The notes: a model not told the origin generated them from the letters alone. DNA of 48,539 bases from JAEKLB01 sp050249235 (GCA_050249235.1 JBFWQW010000011.1:1-48539); one strand, 5' to 3'. Shown: positions 15,871 through 24,007, counted from the first letter of the stretch. A program made the numbers and translations.

Positions 15871-15935
15871 GACAATAGTCACCGATTGTCTATTTGGCGA
15901 TCGTCCAGTCGGCGATGGTCTGTTCGGCGATCGTC
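15871..15935. promoter_or_regulatory. Operator-like array at the padR/modA junction: inverted repeat plus four GATNGTC repeats at 15-bp period
   Basis: GACAAT (15871-15876) and ATTGTC (15885-15890) form a 6-bp inverted repeat around the start of modA and contain its likely -10 element. GATNGTC recurs at 15884, 15899, 15914 and 15929, exactly 15 bp apart. The same bases encode the C-terminal pentapeptide repeat of the PadR-like protein (DDRRT, DHRRL, DDRQI, DNR). The dual role as coding sequence and operator is inferred. Confidence 0.6.
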
Positions 15936-16490
15936 TCGTCGGGCCCGACCGGTCTCACCTCGATGGGCGAGTTGGTCGAGGAACCGCAGGGCCGCGCTCG
16001 ACGACTCGCGGCGCCAGAGGGTGACCACGTCGACGGCGTCGGCGTCGCGCGCCTGGGCCGCGAAGGCCGCCGCCATCGGCTCGACCTGCTCCCGCTGGCG
16101 CTCGAGCATCGCCGACACGTCGATCCCGCAACCCTCGGCGAGGACCAGCTTGAGGAGGAGCTCGCTGCGGAGATCGCGGAGGTGCGGCACGGGCCTGGCC
16201 AGCCAGCCGCGGAGCTGGGCCCGGCCCCGGCGGGTGGCGGCGAGGATCGTCCGCTTGCCGCCGGCGATGCCCGGCTCCTCGCCGACGGCGTGGACGTAGC
16301 CCCGGGCCGCCAGCTGGTCGAGCGAGCGGTAGGTGAGCGGCCTGGAGAGCGACCACACCCGCCCGACGTCGGCCGTCGGCGCCAACCGGGCGGCGACGGC
16401 GAAGCCGTGGGCGGGGGCCGGGTAGAGGATGCCGAGGCAGGCCCATTCGCCCAGCAGCAGCTCGTCGTCGGCCCGGGCCATGGACGCCAT
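15879..16490 (-). CDS. PadR-like winged-helix regulator upstream of modABC
   Basis: A 203-residue protein. Residues about 10-95 form a PadR-type winged helix: GEWACLGILYPAPAHGFAVA, LSRPLTYRSLDQLAARGYVHAVGEE, then GGKRTILAATRRGRAQLRGWL. The helical C-terminal half fits the PadR dimerisation part. The last 18 residues are a low-complexity Asp/Arg repeat from a 15-bp DNA repeat. ATG 16490 and ATG 16481 are both possible starts. It ends 16 bases before modA on the same strand, so it is probably the local regulator of molybdate uptake, replacing ModE, which is not seen. Ligand response is unknown. Confidence 0.78.
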   Translation of the reverse strand: MASMARADDELLLGEWACLGILYPAPAHGFAVAARLAPTADVGRVWSLSRPLTYRSLDQLAARGYVHAVGEEPGIAGGKRTILAATRRGRAQLRGWLARPVPHLRDLRSELLLKLVLAEGCGIDVSAMLERQREQVEPMAAAFAAQARDADAVDVVTLWRRESSSAALRFLDQLAHRGETGRARRDDRRTDHRRLDDRQIDNR

Positions 16491-16684
16491 CGTCGCAGGT
16501 CCGCACCCGCCGGCCCCGAGGTCGGGCCTGGCAGGCGTCGTTCTGTGCCGACCTGGCCGGGACGATGCCGCCCGGGTCGACGACGTCCACGCCGCCCGGT
16601 GTCCGGGGGACGACAGGAGGGGTGCTCCGGTACCGTCGCGGGCAGTCGTGCGCCGCCACGACCGACTCCCAGGGGGGAAGCCAA

Positions 16685-18043
16685 ATGGAGCAGGTCACCA
16701 TCGTGTCCGGCGACGGTCACATCACACCGCCCATCAGCGCCATCGGCCGCTACCTCGACCGTGAGGCCCGCCTCCACATGGACGACCTCATCCGGGAGGA
16801 CGTGGCCTACGTGAACCACCGCGCCACGCCGGCCCGGCCGCCCCGCCTGACGGTGCCCGCCTTCGACGAGCGTGGCCTGGTGCGCTCGGGGGGCGAGCTC
16901 GGCGCCGCCGATCCCGAGATCCGCCGGGAGATGATGGACGCCGAGGGCATCGCCGGCGAGATCCTCCTGTCCGGCACCCAGATCGGCGCCCTGCCCTTCT
17001 TCGGGTCGGCCTGCGGCGTGCACCCGGCCTGGCTCCGCACGGCGGGCTCCTTCGCCTACAACCGCTGGACCGCCGACTTCGTCGCCACCCAGCCCGACCG
17101 CCTGTTCGGCGTGGCCGAGCCGGGCGCGTGCCACGACATCGACGAGGCGGTGGCCGAGCTGACCTGGGCGGCCGAGCACGGCTTCGTGTCCGTGATGGCC
17201 CCGGGGGCCACCTTCGACGCCGAGCTGGCGCCCCTCTACGACGCCCGCTTCGACCCGTTCTGGGCGGCCTGCGTCGACCTCGGGCTGGTGGTGCAGGTCC
17301 ACGCCGGGTGGGGGAGCGCCCAGACGCCGGTGAAGGACTGGCAGAGCGCCCACGTGGTCGGCGACGGCGAGACGACCGGCGGCCACGACTTCGACAAGCT
17401 CATGGCGCCCATGCAGGTGAAGGGCTCGCCCATCCGGCTCGGCCTCCAGAACGCCCGACGGCCCCTGTGGCAGCTCATCGCCGGCGGCGTGTTCGACCGC
17501 CACCCCGGGCTCCGCCTGGCGCTCACCGAGATCAGGGCCGACTGGGTACCGGCCACGCTCGACCACCTCACGGCCCGCTTCGCCGAGCTCCGGCCGCCCT
17601 GCCGGCGGGCCCCCCGCGAGTACTTCGCCGAGAACGTGCTCGTCGTCCCGTCGTCGCCCCACCGCTCCGAGGTGGAGATGCGCCACGAGATCGGGATCGA
17701 CCAGTTCGGCTTCGGCCAGGACTTCCCCCACTGGGAGGGCCTGTGGCCGAACACCCTCGACTGGCTGCGCCACGCCTTCCACGACGTCCCCGAGTCCGAG
17801 CTCCGCGCCATCCTCGGCGGCAACGCCATCCGCTTCTACGGCCTGCCCGAGGCCGCCCTCGACCGGGTGGCGGCGGCCATCGGGCCCCGTGCCGGCGACA
17901 TCCTCGGCGACCACCCGGTCGACGAGGCGCTGGTCCAGCACTTCCAGAAGCGAGCCGGCTACCTGCGGACCGCCGATCCGGTCTGGGAGGACGAGATCGA
18001 CGAGGCCCTGGTGCCCGACATCGCCCCGCTGGTGTCCGCCTAG
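16685..18043 (+). CDS. Amidohydrolase-family (amidohydrolase 2 / ACMSD-like) protein
   Basis: ATG 16685 follows GGGGGGAAGCC, a good ribosome-binding site, giving 452 residues beginning MEQVTIVSGDGHI. The SGDGH start, VVQVHAGWG, LALTEIRADWVP and FGFGQDFPHWEG are the metal-ligand strands of the amidohydrolase 2 TIM barrel; members hydrolyse or decarboxylate cyclic or aromatic compounds at a single metal. FGQDFPHWEGLWPNT is a common ending of the metal site in actinobacterial members of unknown substrate. It is divergent from padR and separate from modABC. Confidence 0.85.
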   Translation: MEQVTIVSGDGHITPPISAIGRYLDREARLHMDDLIREDVAYVNHRATPARPPRLTVPAFDERGLVRSGGELGAADPEIRREMMDAEGIAGEILLSGTQIGALPFFGSACGVHPAWLRTAGSFAYNRWTADFVATQPDRLFGVAEPGACHDIDEAVAELTWAAEHGFVSVMAPGATFDAELAPLYDARFDPFWAACVDLGLVVQVHAGWGSAQTPVKDWQSAHVVGDGETTGGHDFDKLMAPMQVKGSPIRLGLQNARRPLWQLIAGGVFDRHPGLRLALTEIRADWVPATLDHLTARFAELRPPCRRAPREYFAENVLVVPSSPHRSEVEMRHEIGIDQFGFGQDFPHWEGLWPNTLDWLRHAFHDVPESELRAILGGNAIRFYGLPEAALDRVAAAIGPRAGDILGDHPVDEALVQHFQKRAGYLRTADPVWEDEIDEALVPDIAPLVSA

Positions 18044-18088
18044 CCGCGCCGGCACCCCAACCGGTGGTGGGGGCGGCGGACCGGGCGC

Positions 18089-18240
18089 TACCGTCGCGCC
18101 TCGTGCGCTGACCGGACCCTCCCGAGCGGACGCGGCCGTCCCGGGCCGTGCCGGTGCCCGCCGCCCCGGCGCTGGGCCGCCCGGGACGAGCTGCGCCCGG
18201 GACAAGCTGCGCCCGGGAGAGGGTGCGCCCCGGCGCACCC
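18089..18240 (+). promoter_or_regulatory. Structured leader of the ABC-F gene: mini-ORF, 16-bp repeats and hairpin
   Basis: TACCGT (18089-18094) resembles a -10 element; 8 bases later GTG-CGC-TGA (18103-18111) would be a two-codon leaderless ORF. Three 16-bp units of the form GGGA....TGCGCCC run through 18183-18230. A perfect 8-bp hairpin (GGGTGCGC, 18221-18228; GCGCACCC, 18233-18240) ends 30 bases before the ABC-F start. Regulation by attenuation is inferred. Confidence 0.45.
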
Positions 18241-18270
18241 GCTCCGTCCACCCCCAGCGGAAAGGTCTGC

Positions 18271-19917
18271 ATGCCCGCCACCCTCCTCGCCCGCGGCGTC
18301 AGCCGGTCGCACGGCACCGCCGTCGTGCTCGACCGCGTCGACGTCACCGTCGGGCCCCGCAGCCGGATCGGCGTGGTGGGACCCAACGGGGTGGGCAAGT
18401 CGACCCTGCTGCGGGTCCTCGCCGGGCTGGAGGTGCCCGACGCCGGCTCGGTGACGATCGCCCCGCCCTCGGCGACGGTGGGCCACCTGCCCCAGGAGCC
18501 GGAGCGGCGCCCCGGGGAGACGTTGGGCGCCTTCCTCGGCCGGCGCACGGGGGTGAGCGGCGCGCTGGCGGCCATGGACGCGGCGACGGCGGCGATGGAC
18601 GCGGCGTCGATGGCCGGCGGCGACGACGGCGCGGTGGCCAGGTACTCCGACGCCCTCGACCGCTGGCTCGCCCTCGGCGGTGCCGACTTCGACGCCCGAC
18701 TGGAGATCGCCTGCGCCGACGTCGGGCTCCCCGCCACCCTCGTCGACCAGGACCTCACGACGTTCTCCGGGGGCCAGGCCGCCCGCGCCTCCCTGGCGGC
18801 GCTGCTGCTCTCGCGCTTCGACGTGTTCCTCCTCGACGAGCCGACGAACGACCTCGACTTCGCCGGGATCGCCCGCCTGGAGCGGTTCCTGCAGGAGCTC
18901 GACGGCGGTGCCGTCGTGGTGTCGCACGACCGGGCCTTCCTCGATCGCACGATCACGTCGGTCCTCGAGCTCGACGAGGCGGCCCACACCGCGACCGAGT
19001 ACGCCGGCGGCTGGTCGGCCTACCTCGAGCTCCAGGCGACCGCCCGGGGTCACGCCGAGGAGGCGTTCGAGCGCTACCAGGGCGAGCGGGGCCGGCTCGA
19101 GGCCAGGGTACGGAGCCAGCGCCAGTGGTCGGAGGCGGGGGTGCGCCGGGCCAAGAAGGCCCCGGCCGACAACGACAAGGTGCGGGCCTTCAAGTCGGCC
19201 GAGCGCAGCGAGAAGCAGGCGTCGAAGATCCGGATCACGGAGAAGGCCCTCGACCGCCTCGACCCCGTGACCAAGCCGTGGGAGGCCTGGGAGCTGCACC
19301 TCGACCTCGGGACCCCGCCCCGGAGCGGTGACGTGGTCGTGCGCCTGCGCGGGGCCGTCGTCGAGCGGGGTGCGTTCCGACTCGGCCCACTCGACCTCGA
19401 GATCGGCTGGGGCGACCGGGTCGGCCTGCTCGGGCCCAACGGCTCGGGCAAGACCACCCTCATCCAGGCGCTGCTCGGGCGGGTCCCGCTGGCCGCGGGC
19501 GAGCGGTGGTTCGGGCCGGGCGTGGTGGTGGGCGAGCTGGACCAGGCCCGCACGCGGCTGGCGGCCGGCGCCACCGTGCTCGACGCCTTCACCGGCGCCA
19601 CGGGCCTGCTGGGGCGGGAGGCCCGATCCCTGCTGGCCAAGCTCGGACTCGGCGCCGGGCACGTGACGAGGGCGGCGGACGAGCTGTCGCCGGGGGAGCG
19701 GACCCGCAGCGAGCTGGCGCTGCTCGTCGCCACCGGGGCCAACTGGCTGGTGCTCGACGAGCCCACCAACCACCTCGACCTGCCGGCCATCGAGCAGCTC
19801 GAGGCCGCCCTCGCCACCTGGAGCGGCACCCTCCTGCTCGTCACCCACGATCGGCGGATGCTGGAGGCCGTGCACCTGACCCGCACGATCGACCTGGCCG
19901 GACCGCCGCCGGCCTGA
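18271..19917 (+). CDS. ABC-F family ribosome-associated ATPase
   Basis: A 548-residue soluble protein with two ABC domains and no membrane segment. Domain 1: GPNGVGKST, FSGGQAARASLA, LLDEPTNDLD. Domain 2: GPNGSGKTT, LSPGERTRSELA, LVLDEPTNHLD. Between them is the Arg/Lys-rich linker (RAKKAPADNDKVRAFKSAER) that inserts toward the ribosomal P/E site in ABC-F proteins. GGAAAGGTCTGC before the ATG is a good ribosome-binding site. Members either protect ribosomes from antibiotics or assist translation, and the sequence alone does not decide. The unusual leader upstream would suit an inducible resistance-type gene. Confidence 0.9.
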   Translation: MPATLLARGVSRSHGTAVVLDRVDVTVGPRSRIGVVGPNGVGKSTLLRVLAGLEVPDAGSVTIAPPSATVGHLPQEPERRPGETLGAFLGRRTGVSGALAAMDAATAAMDAASMAGGDDGAVARYSDALDRWLALGGADFDARLEIACADVGLPATLVDQDLTTFSGGQAARASLAALLLSRFDVFLLDEPTNDLDFAGIARLERFLQELDGGAVVVSHDRAFLDRTITSVLELDEAAHTATEYAGGWSAYLELQATARGHAEEAFERYQGERGRLEARVRSQRQWSEAGVRRAKKAPADNDKVRAFKSAERSEKQASKIRITEKALDRLDPVTKPWEAWELHLDLGTPPRSGDVVVRLRGAVVERGAFRLGPLDLEIGWGDRVGLLGPNGSGKTTLIQALLGRVPLAAGERWFGPGVVVGELDQARTRLAAGATVLDAFTGATGLLGREARSLLAKLGLGAGHVTRAADELSPGERTRSELALLVATGANWLVLDEPTNHLDLPAIEQLEAALATWSGTLLLVTHDRRMLEAVHLTRTIDLAGPPPA

Positions 19918-19948
19918 GCCCCGCCCGGAGCCCGAGTCGCCGTCGGGC

Positions 19949-20296
19949 TCAGTCGCCGTTCCGGCCGACGTCGGCGCCGGCCTGCTCGACGGCCGCCAGG
20001 GCCCGGGCGATGTCGGCGAGGACGGCATCGACCTCCGCCACCACCGGCTCGACGGCATCGACCGCCGCCCCCGCCGTCGAGGTCGCACCGGTCGCAGCGC
20101 CCGGCGACGCCGGTGCACCGGGCGCGCCCGTCGGGCCGGAGGCCGGCGCCGCGGCGGGCGACGACTCGGGTGAGGGGCTTCCCGACCCACCGCCCCCGCA
20201 CGCCGCCAATGCGATGCAGGCGACGGCGGTGCCGGCGGCGAGCACGACGCGCCGGGCGGCGGTCGGCGGACGGGTGGGGCGAGGGCCGGCGGTCAC
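19949..20296 (-). CDS. Small lipoprotein, coupled to an upstream secreted protein
   Basis: A 115-residue protein from GTG 20296. The signal peptide ends in IALAACGGGG, a clear lipobox, followed by a Ser/Pro/Ala-rich linker of about 45 residues. A 40-residue helical tail (VDAVEPVVAEVDAVLADIARALAAVEQAG) may form a coiled coil. The start overlaps the stop of the preceding gene by 4 bases, so the two are made together. I recognise no family. Confidence 0.7.
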   Translation of the reverse strand: MTAGPRPTRPPTAARRVVLAAGTAVACIALAACGGGGSGSPSPESSPAAAPASGPTGAPGAPASPGAATGATSTAGAAVDAVEPVVAEVDAVLADIARALAAVEQAGADVGRNGD

Positions 20297-21045
20297 CGGG
20301 CGCCCTGCAGGATGGCCACGATCGCCTTGACGTTGGTCCGGGCCGTCCTGAGGTCGGCAGCCGCGCCCCGGACCGCGGCCCGGGCCTCGTCGAGGACGCC
20401 GTGGTCGGCGTTGTAGTCGGCCGGGGTGAGGCCGATCACGCCGTCGGCGAGGCCGTCGACCAGCCCGGCGGCATGGGCCAGGGTCGTCCCGAGGTCGTCG
20501 AGCGCGGCCTTGGCGGCGGTCACGTCGGTCCCGGCGGCCTCGGCCCTGCCGACGGCCTCCGTGAGGCGGGGTACGAGGCCGAGCAGGGTCGACACCGCGT
20601 GCGAGGCGCCGTCGCCGGCGATCACCAGGTGGGTCTGGGGAACACGGAGGGCGAAGACCCGGAAGTCCGAGACGATCGAATGGCAGTGGGCGGCGAGGGT
20701 GGCGGCGTCGGTCTCGGCGGCGATCACGTCCTCCAGCTCGGACAGGCCCGTGGCCGCCGCCGTGAGGCTGGCCGACTGGGCCGTCTCGTGGTCGTCGGTG
20801 ACGTGGCGGGCGGCGGCGAGCGCGCCGGTCGCCCGCTCGAGGGCGGTCAGCCTGACGTGGATCGCCTCGGTGCACCGGGCCCGGAGGACGTCCAGGTCAC
20901 GGAGCCGCCCTGGCGCGGTCACGGCGGGCGCAGCCGTGGCGGGCGCCGCCGAGGCGGCGGCCGGCACCAGGGCGGCGCCGAGGCCGAGGCTCAGCGCGCC
21001 GGCGGCGACGACGGTGGTGATGCGGCGGTTGCTGGTGGTGGGCAT
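20293..21045 (-). CDS. Secreted helical protein of unknown function
   Basis: A 250-residue protein with a signal peptide (VVAAGALSLGLGAALVPAAA, cleavage near ASAAPA). The mature part is predicted largely helical, rich in Ala, Leu, Asp and His, with two Cys. The C-terminal segment (DLRTARTNVKAIVAILQGAR) resembles helical tails in actinobacterial secreted proteins, but I cannot name the family. Its stop overlaps the following lipoprotein gene; both have long Ala-rich helices with DLR/DIA-type repeats, so they could interact at the cell surface. Confidence 0.7.
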   Translation of the reverse strand: MPTTSNRRITTVVAAGALSLGLGAALVPAAASAAPATAAPAVTAPGRLRDLDVLRARCTEAIHVRLTALERATGALAAARHVTDDHETAQSASLTAAATGLSELEDVIAAETDAATLAAHCHSIVSDFRVFALRVPQTHLVIAGDGASHAVSTLLGLVPRLTEAVGRAEAAGTDVTAAKAALDDLGTTLAHAAGLVDGLADGVIGLTPADYNADHGVLDEARAAVRGAAADLRTARTNVKAIVAILQGAR

Positions 21046-21180
21046 GGTGTCTCGCTCTCGGTGGGGACCTGTCGCCACCTTCGTCACCGCCCGTGAGGCG
21101 GTCGCGAAGAGGATGTGAGGAACCTGTGAGGGCGCCGACCCTCGACCACCCGGCCCGGGCCCCCGGTTACGTTCGACCCG

Positions 21181-22209
21181 ATGGTCGACACCGCCGCCAC
21201 GGGCAAGCGGCTCGAGCAGGAGATCGCCGCCTTCTTCCGGGCCAACGGCTACGAGGCCCGCTGCAACGAGGTCCTGGAGGGGCGCTCCGGCGGGAGGCAC
21301 GAGGTGGACGTGCTGGCCGAGACGTCGGACGCGCTGACGTCGTACCGGGTGGCGGTGGAGTGCAAGGCGTGGCAGCAGCCGATCGAGAAGGACGTCGTCT
21401 CGAAGCTCGACTACGTGCGGCGCGATCTCGGCCTCCACAAGGGGATCGTCGTCAGCCTCGCCGGCTGGCGGGCCGGCGCTGCGCTGGCAGCCGGGGAGCT
21501 GGGCATCGAGCTCTGGGGCCCCGCCGAGCTGCGCCGGCACCTCGGCGACGGGGCGGTGACCGCCCTGTCCGTGCCGGGACGGGACGCCGCCGGCGCCGAG
21601 CTCGGCTACCCGTTCACGGCCGACGCGGCCGACGCCGAGCGCCGGCTCCGATGGGCCGGGCTCGGGCGGCTCCAGCTGCGGACCGTCGAACGGCTCCGCT
21701 GGTCGACGCCGGTGTGGCTCCCGGCCCACCTGGTCCGGCTCACGGTGGCCCGACAGGAGTCCGGCCGGTTCCGGGCCCGCCTCCGGTCGACCACGGTCGA
21801 CCACCTCTACGAGGCCGTGGGCGGGACGTTCGCCGGCGAGGCCCCCGACCCGCCGGAGCCGGTCCGGCTCGACCTCGTCCCCCTGCTGCGACCGGTCTGG
21901 CGGGACACCAAGGTCCACGCCCGGCTCCGGCGGGCGGTCGACGACTTCCAGCGGGTGTCGTCGCCCGCCGCCGTCGAGCGCCACGCCGCCACCCTCGAGG
22001 AGCTCGGGCTCCCCGTGCCCTGCGCGGCCCTGAGCATCGACGCCACGACCCTCGTCCACCTTCCCGTCCACGTCGGCCTGCTCGAGTCGCGCCACGGCCG
22101 GCGCCTCGTGGCCGTCGACGGCCGGACGGGCCAGCCGGCGGACGACCTCGCCCGGGTGCTGACGGCCGACCTGGCCCAGGTGCGGGAGCAGCTCGAGCCG
22201 GTCGCCTGA
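21181..22209 (+). CDS. Mrr-like restriction endonuclease-fold protein
   Basis: A 342-residue protein. The first 120 residues are an Mrr-cat type PD-(D/E)xK nuclease: RLEQEIAAFFRANGY, an acidic residue in HEVDVLAE, and VECKAW with the E-x-K catalytic pair, followed by KGIVVSLAGW. The remaining 220 residues match nothing I know. TACGTT (21168-21173) sits 7 bases before the ATG, so the transcript is probably leaderless. No methyltransferase or helicase lies nearby, so it is either a solitary modification-dependent nuclease or a DNA-repair type enzyme. Confidence 0.75.
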   Translation: MVDTAATGKRLEQEIAAFFRANGYEARCNEVLEGRSGGRHEVDVLAETSDALTSYRVAVECKAWQQPIEKDVVSKLDYVRRDLGLHKGIVVSLAGWRAGAALAAGELGIELWGPAELRRHLGDGAVTALSVPGRDAAGAELGYPFTADAADAERRLRWAGLGRLQLRTVERLRWSTPVWLPAHLVRLTVARQESGRFRARLRSTTVDHLYEAVGGTFAGEAPDPPEPVRLDLVPLLRPVWRDTKVHARLRRAVDDFQRVSSPAAVERHAATLEELGLPVPCAALSIDATTLVHLPVHVGLLESRHGRRLVAVDGRTGQPADDLARVLTADLAQVREQLEPVA

Positions 22210-22237
22210 CCGGGGGCGCGGCCCGCCTCCGGCCGGA

Positions 22238-22328
22238 TCGACGGTACGCGAGCTGGGTCGACGGGGCGCGAGCTGGGTCGACGGTGCGCGAGCTGGGTCG
22301 ACGGTGCGCGAGCTGGGTCGACGGTGCG
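22238..22328. repeat. 20-bp tandem repeat, 4.5 copies
   Basis: Four near-identical 20-bp units begin at 22238, 22258, 22278 and 22298, each of form TCGACGGTGCGCGAGCTGGG, with half a fifth unit to 22328. Unit 1 has GGTACGCG, unit 2 GGGGCGCG, units 3 and 4 are identical. No start codon and ribosome-binding site fit a protein here. It directly abuts the ECF sigma remnant. Confidence 0.9.
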
Positions 22329-22517
22329 TCCGCCTCGTCCCGGTGGCGGTGAACGGCACGACGGCGTCGGCGAGGAACGCCTCGGTCGGCCCGGGCTCTG
22401 GGCGCCGTTCGCCATCCAGGTCCTCGACGTCGCCGGTGGGCGGATCGTCGGCCACCACAATTCCTGTCGCCCCACCGGCTCGCCGGGCTCGGCCTCCCGC
22501 CCCGGCTGGAGGGATAG
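22321..22517 (+). pseudogene. Frameshifted 3' remnant of an ECF sigma factor with SnoaL-like C-terminal domain
   Basis: Read in three successive frames the plus strand gives VRLVPVAVNGT, then FAIQVLDVAGGRIVG, then FLSPHRLAGLGLPPRLEG and a TAG at 22515-22517. In order these match the end of SigG/ECF41-like sigma factors as I know them (VPxxANG..A, then FaLqVLdvxxGRI, then FLdP.lF..FGLP..L). At least two frameshifts separate them, one near 22360-22390 and one near CACAATTCC (22456-22464). The sigma-2 and sigma-4 domains are gone, replaced by the 20-bp repeat. The call rests on recalled family patterns. Confidence 0.55.
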
Positions 22518-22518
22518 C

Positions 22519-23238
22519 TCAGGCGGTCGCCTCGAAGCGGCCGGTGCACCACACCCGGCCGTCGTCGTCCACCACGGCGACCGCGACCACGTCGTCGGCG
22601 TCGATCGAGATGGTCGTGGCCCAGGTGCCGTTCGCCCGGTTCAGGACGGCGTCGGTGGCGGTCAGGAGACGGCCGTCCGCCAGCACGAGCTGGAGCTGGT
22701 AGTCGCGCCCGCCGACGGCGCCCTCGTCCCACCGCCGCCACCCCGGCACCGAGACGAACACCCACGACGGCTCGCCGCCGTGGCGCCACACGGTGCCGAC
22801 CTCGAGGCCGGTGTCGGTCCGCATGGGGGTCGACGGCACCTCGGCGCTGGCGACCGGTGCCGGCGTCGCCGTCGGCGTCGGGTCGGACCGGCGGGCCAGG
22901 GCCGCGCCGACGCCACCGGCGGCGAGGAGCACGGCGGCGGCGGCCGCGGCGGCGAGGGTCCGGCTCCACCGGCGGGTCCTCCACCGGCGAACCGACGGCC
23001 GGGCTTCCGAGGCCAGCCCGAGGAGGACGCGCTGCTCGAAGCCGGCCGGGGGCTCGGCTGCCGGGGCCAGCGGCAGGAGGGCGTCGGCCGCCTCCCGCAG
23101 GCCGCTCACCAGGCTCCGGCACCGGGCACAGCCGACGAGGTGGGCCAATGCCTCGGCTCGCTCCCGGCCGGTGACGAGCCCGAGGGCCAGATCGGTCGCG
23201 GCGTCGGCGTCGAGGCACCCGGGACCCTGCGCCGTCAA
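22519..23238 (-). CDS. Anti-sigma factor with zinc-finger (zf-HC2) and membrane anchor, RskA-like
   Basis: The frame has no ATG or GTG start nearby; TTG 23238 preceded by GGAGCGGGACCG is the best start and gives 239 residues. HLVGCARCRSL is the HxxxCxxC anti-sigma zinc motif at about residues 32-40. A membrane helix (AAAAAAAVLLAAGGVGAAL) follows at about 100, and the outside part (GEPSWVFVSVPGWRRW, YQLQLVLADGRLL, NRANGTWATTISIDADDV) resembles RskA. It holds the sigma factor encoded just upstream inactive at the membrane until proteolysis. Confidence 0.85.
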   Translation of the reverse strand: MTAQGPGCLDADAATDLALGLVTGRERAEALAHLVGCARCRSLVSGLREAADALLPLAPAAEPPAGFEQRVLLGLASEARPSVRRWRTRRWSRTLAAAAAAAVLLAAGGVGAALARRSDPTPTATPAPVASAEVPSTPMRTDTGLEVGTVWRHGGEPSWVFVSVPGWRRWDEGAVGGRDYQLQLVLADGRLLTATDAVLNRANGTWATTISIDADDVVAVAVVDDDGRVWCTGRFEATA

Positions 23239-23350
23239 CGGTCCCGCTCCGGCGTCGGAGGACGACTCGCATCGGGTGGTGTCGGAAGGGCACCCGTGAG
23301 CGGTTCGGCGTCGGCAGGCCTCACCGGGCCCGTGCTCGTGGTCGACCCGC

Positions 23351-24007
23351 TCACCGGTCCCCCCGGCCGTCGGCGGCGAGGGCGTCGCGCACGTGGATGA
23401 GCCCGGTCCGGATGCGGGTCTTGGCCGTGCCGAGCGGGATCGCCTCGAGGGCGGCGATCTCGGAGGCGGTACGGCCGAGGAGGGCGGCGAGGAGGAGGGC
23501 CCGGCGCTGCTCGGCCGGGAGCCGCTCGAGGGCCTCCCGCACCCGGACCAGCTCGTCGCCCGTGACGGCGAGGTCCTCGGGCATCCGGTCGCGGGACGGG
23601 ACCTGGGCGGTGACGAGATCGAGCTCGTCGGCCGGCCGGGCCCGCTCGACCCGGAGCCGGTCGATGGCCAGGTTCCGGGTGATCGTGAGGAGCCAGGTGA
23701 GCACGGAGCCCCGGGCCGGGTCGTAGGCCGGGGCGTGCCGCCAGGCCCGCACGAGGGCCTCCTGGGCCACGTCGGCGGCCCGGCCGTCGTCGCCGACGAT
23801 GGTCCGGGCCAGGCCGTAGACCCGCTGCTGGAATCGCCGCACGAACACCGCCGCGGCGGTGTCGTCACCGGCCCCGAGCCCGGCCAGCAGCGCCTCGTCG
23901 GAGACGTCCCACGACCCGGGCGCCGCCGACCGCGACCGGCGCCCTGCCGGTGCCGCGCCCGTTTCCGGCTCCGGACCGCTCGACGGGTGCCGTGGCATCC
24001 CCCTCAT
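23351..24007 (-). CDS. ECF RNA polymerase sigma factor, SigK-like
   Basis: About 218 residues from ATG 24007; ATG 23998 and a longer frame to 24085 are alternatives. Region 2 is clear (VFVRRFQQRVYGLARTIVGDD, DVAQEALVRAWRHAPAYDP, GSVLTWLLTITRNLAIDRLR), and so is region 4 (LERLPAEQRRALLLAALLGRTASEIA, IPLGTAKTRIRTGLIHVRDAL). The DPARGSVLTWLLTI segment is typical of SigK/SigL-type factors paired with RskA-like anti-sigmas. The anti-sigma gene follows on the same strand and a Lipoprotein_15 gene precedes it, a likely regulon member. Confidence 0.88.
   Translation of the reverse strand: MRGMPRHPSSGPEPETGAAPAGRRSRSAAPGSWDVSDEALLAGLGAGDDTAAAVFVRRFQQRVYGLARTIVGDDGRAADVAQEALVRAWRHAPAYDPARGSVLTWLLTITRNLAIDRLRVERARPADELDLVTAQVPSRDRMPEDLAVTGDELVRVREALERLPAEQRRALLLAALLGRTASEIAALEAIPLGTAKTRIRTGLIHVRDALAADGRGDR

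Noticed and set aside
22238..22328. CRISPR array
   Set aside because: The 20-bp units are contiguous without variable spacers and no cas gene is present.
22238..22328. Fragment of a 23S rRNA gene
   Set aside because: Only 16 bases match and they are tandemly repeated; flanks are unrelated to rRNA.
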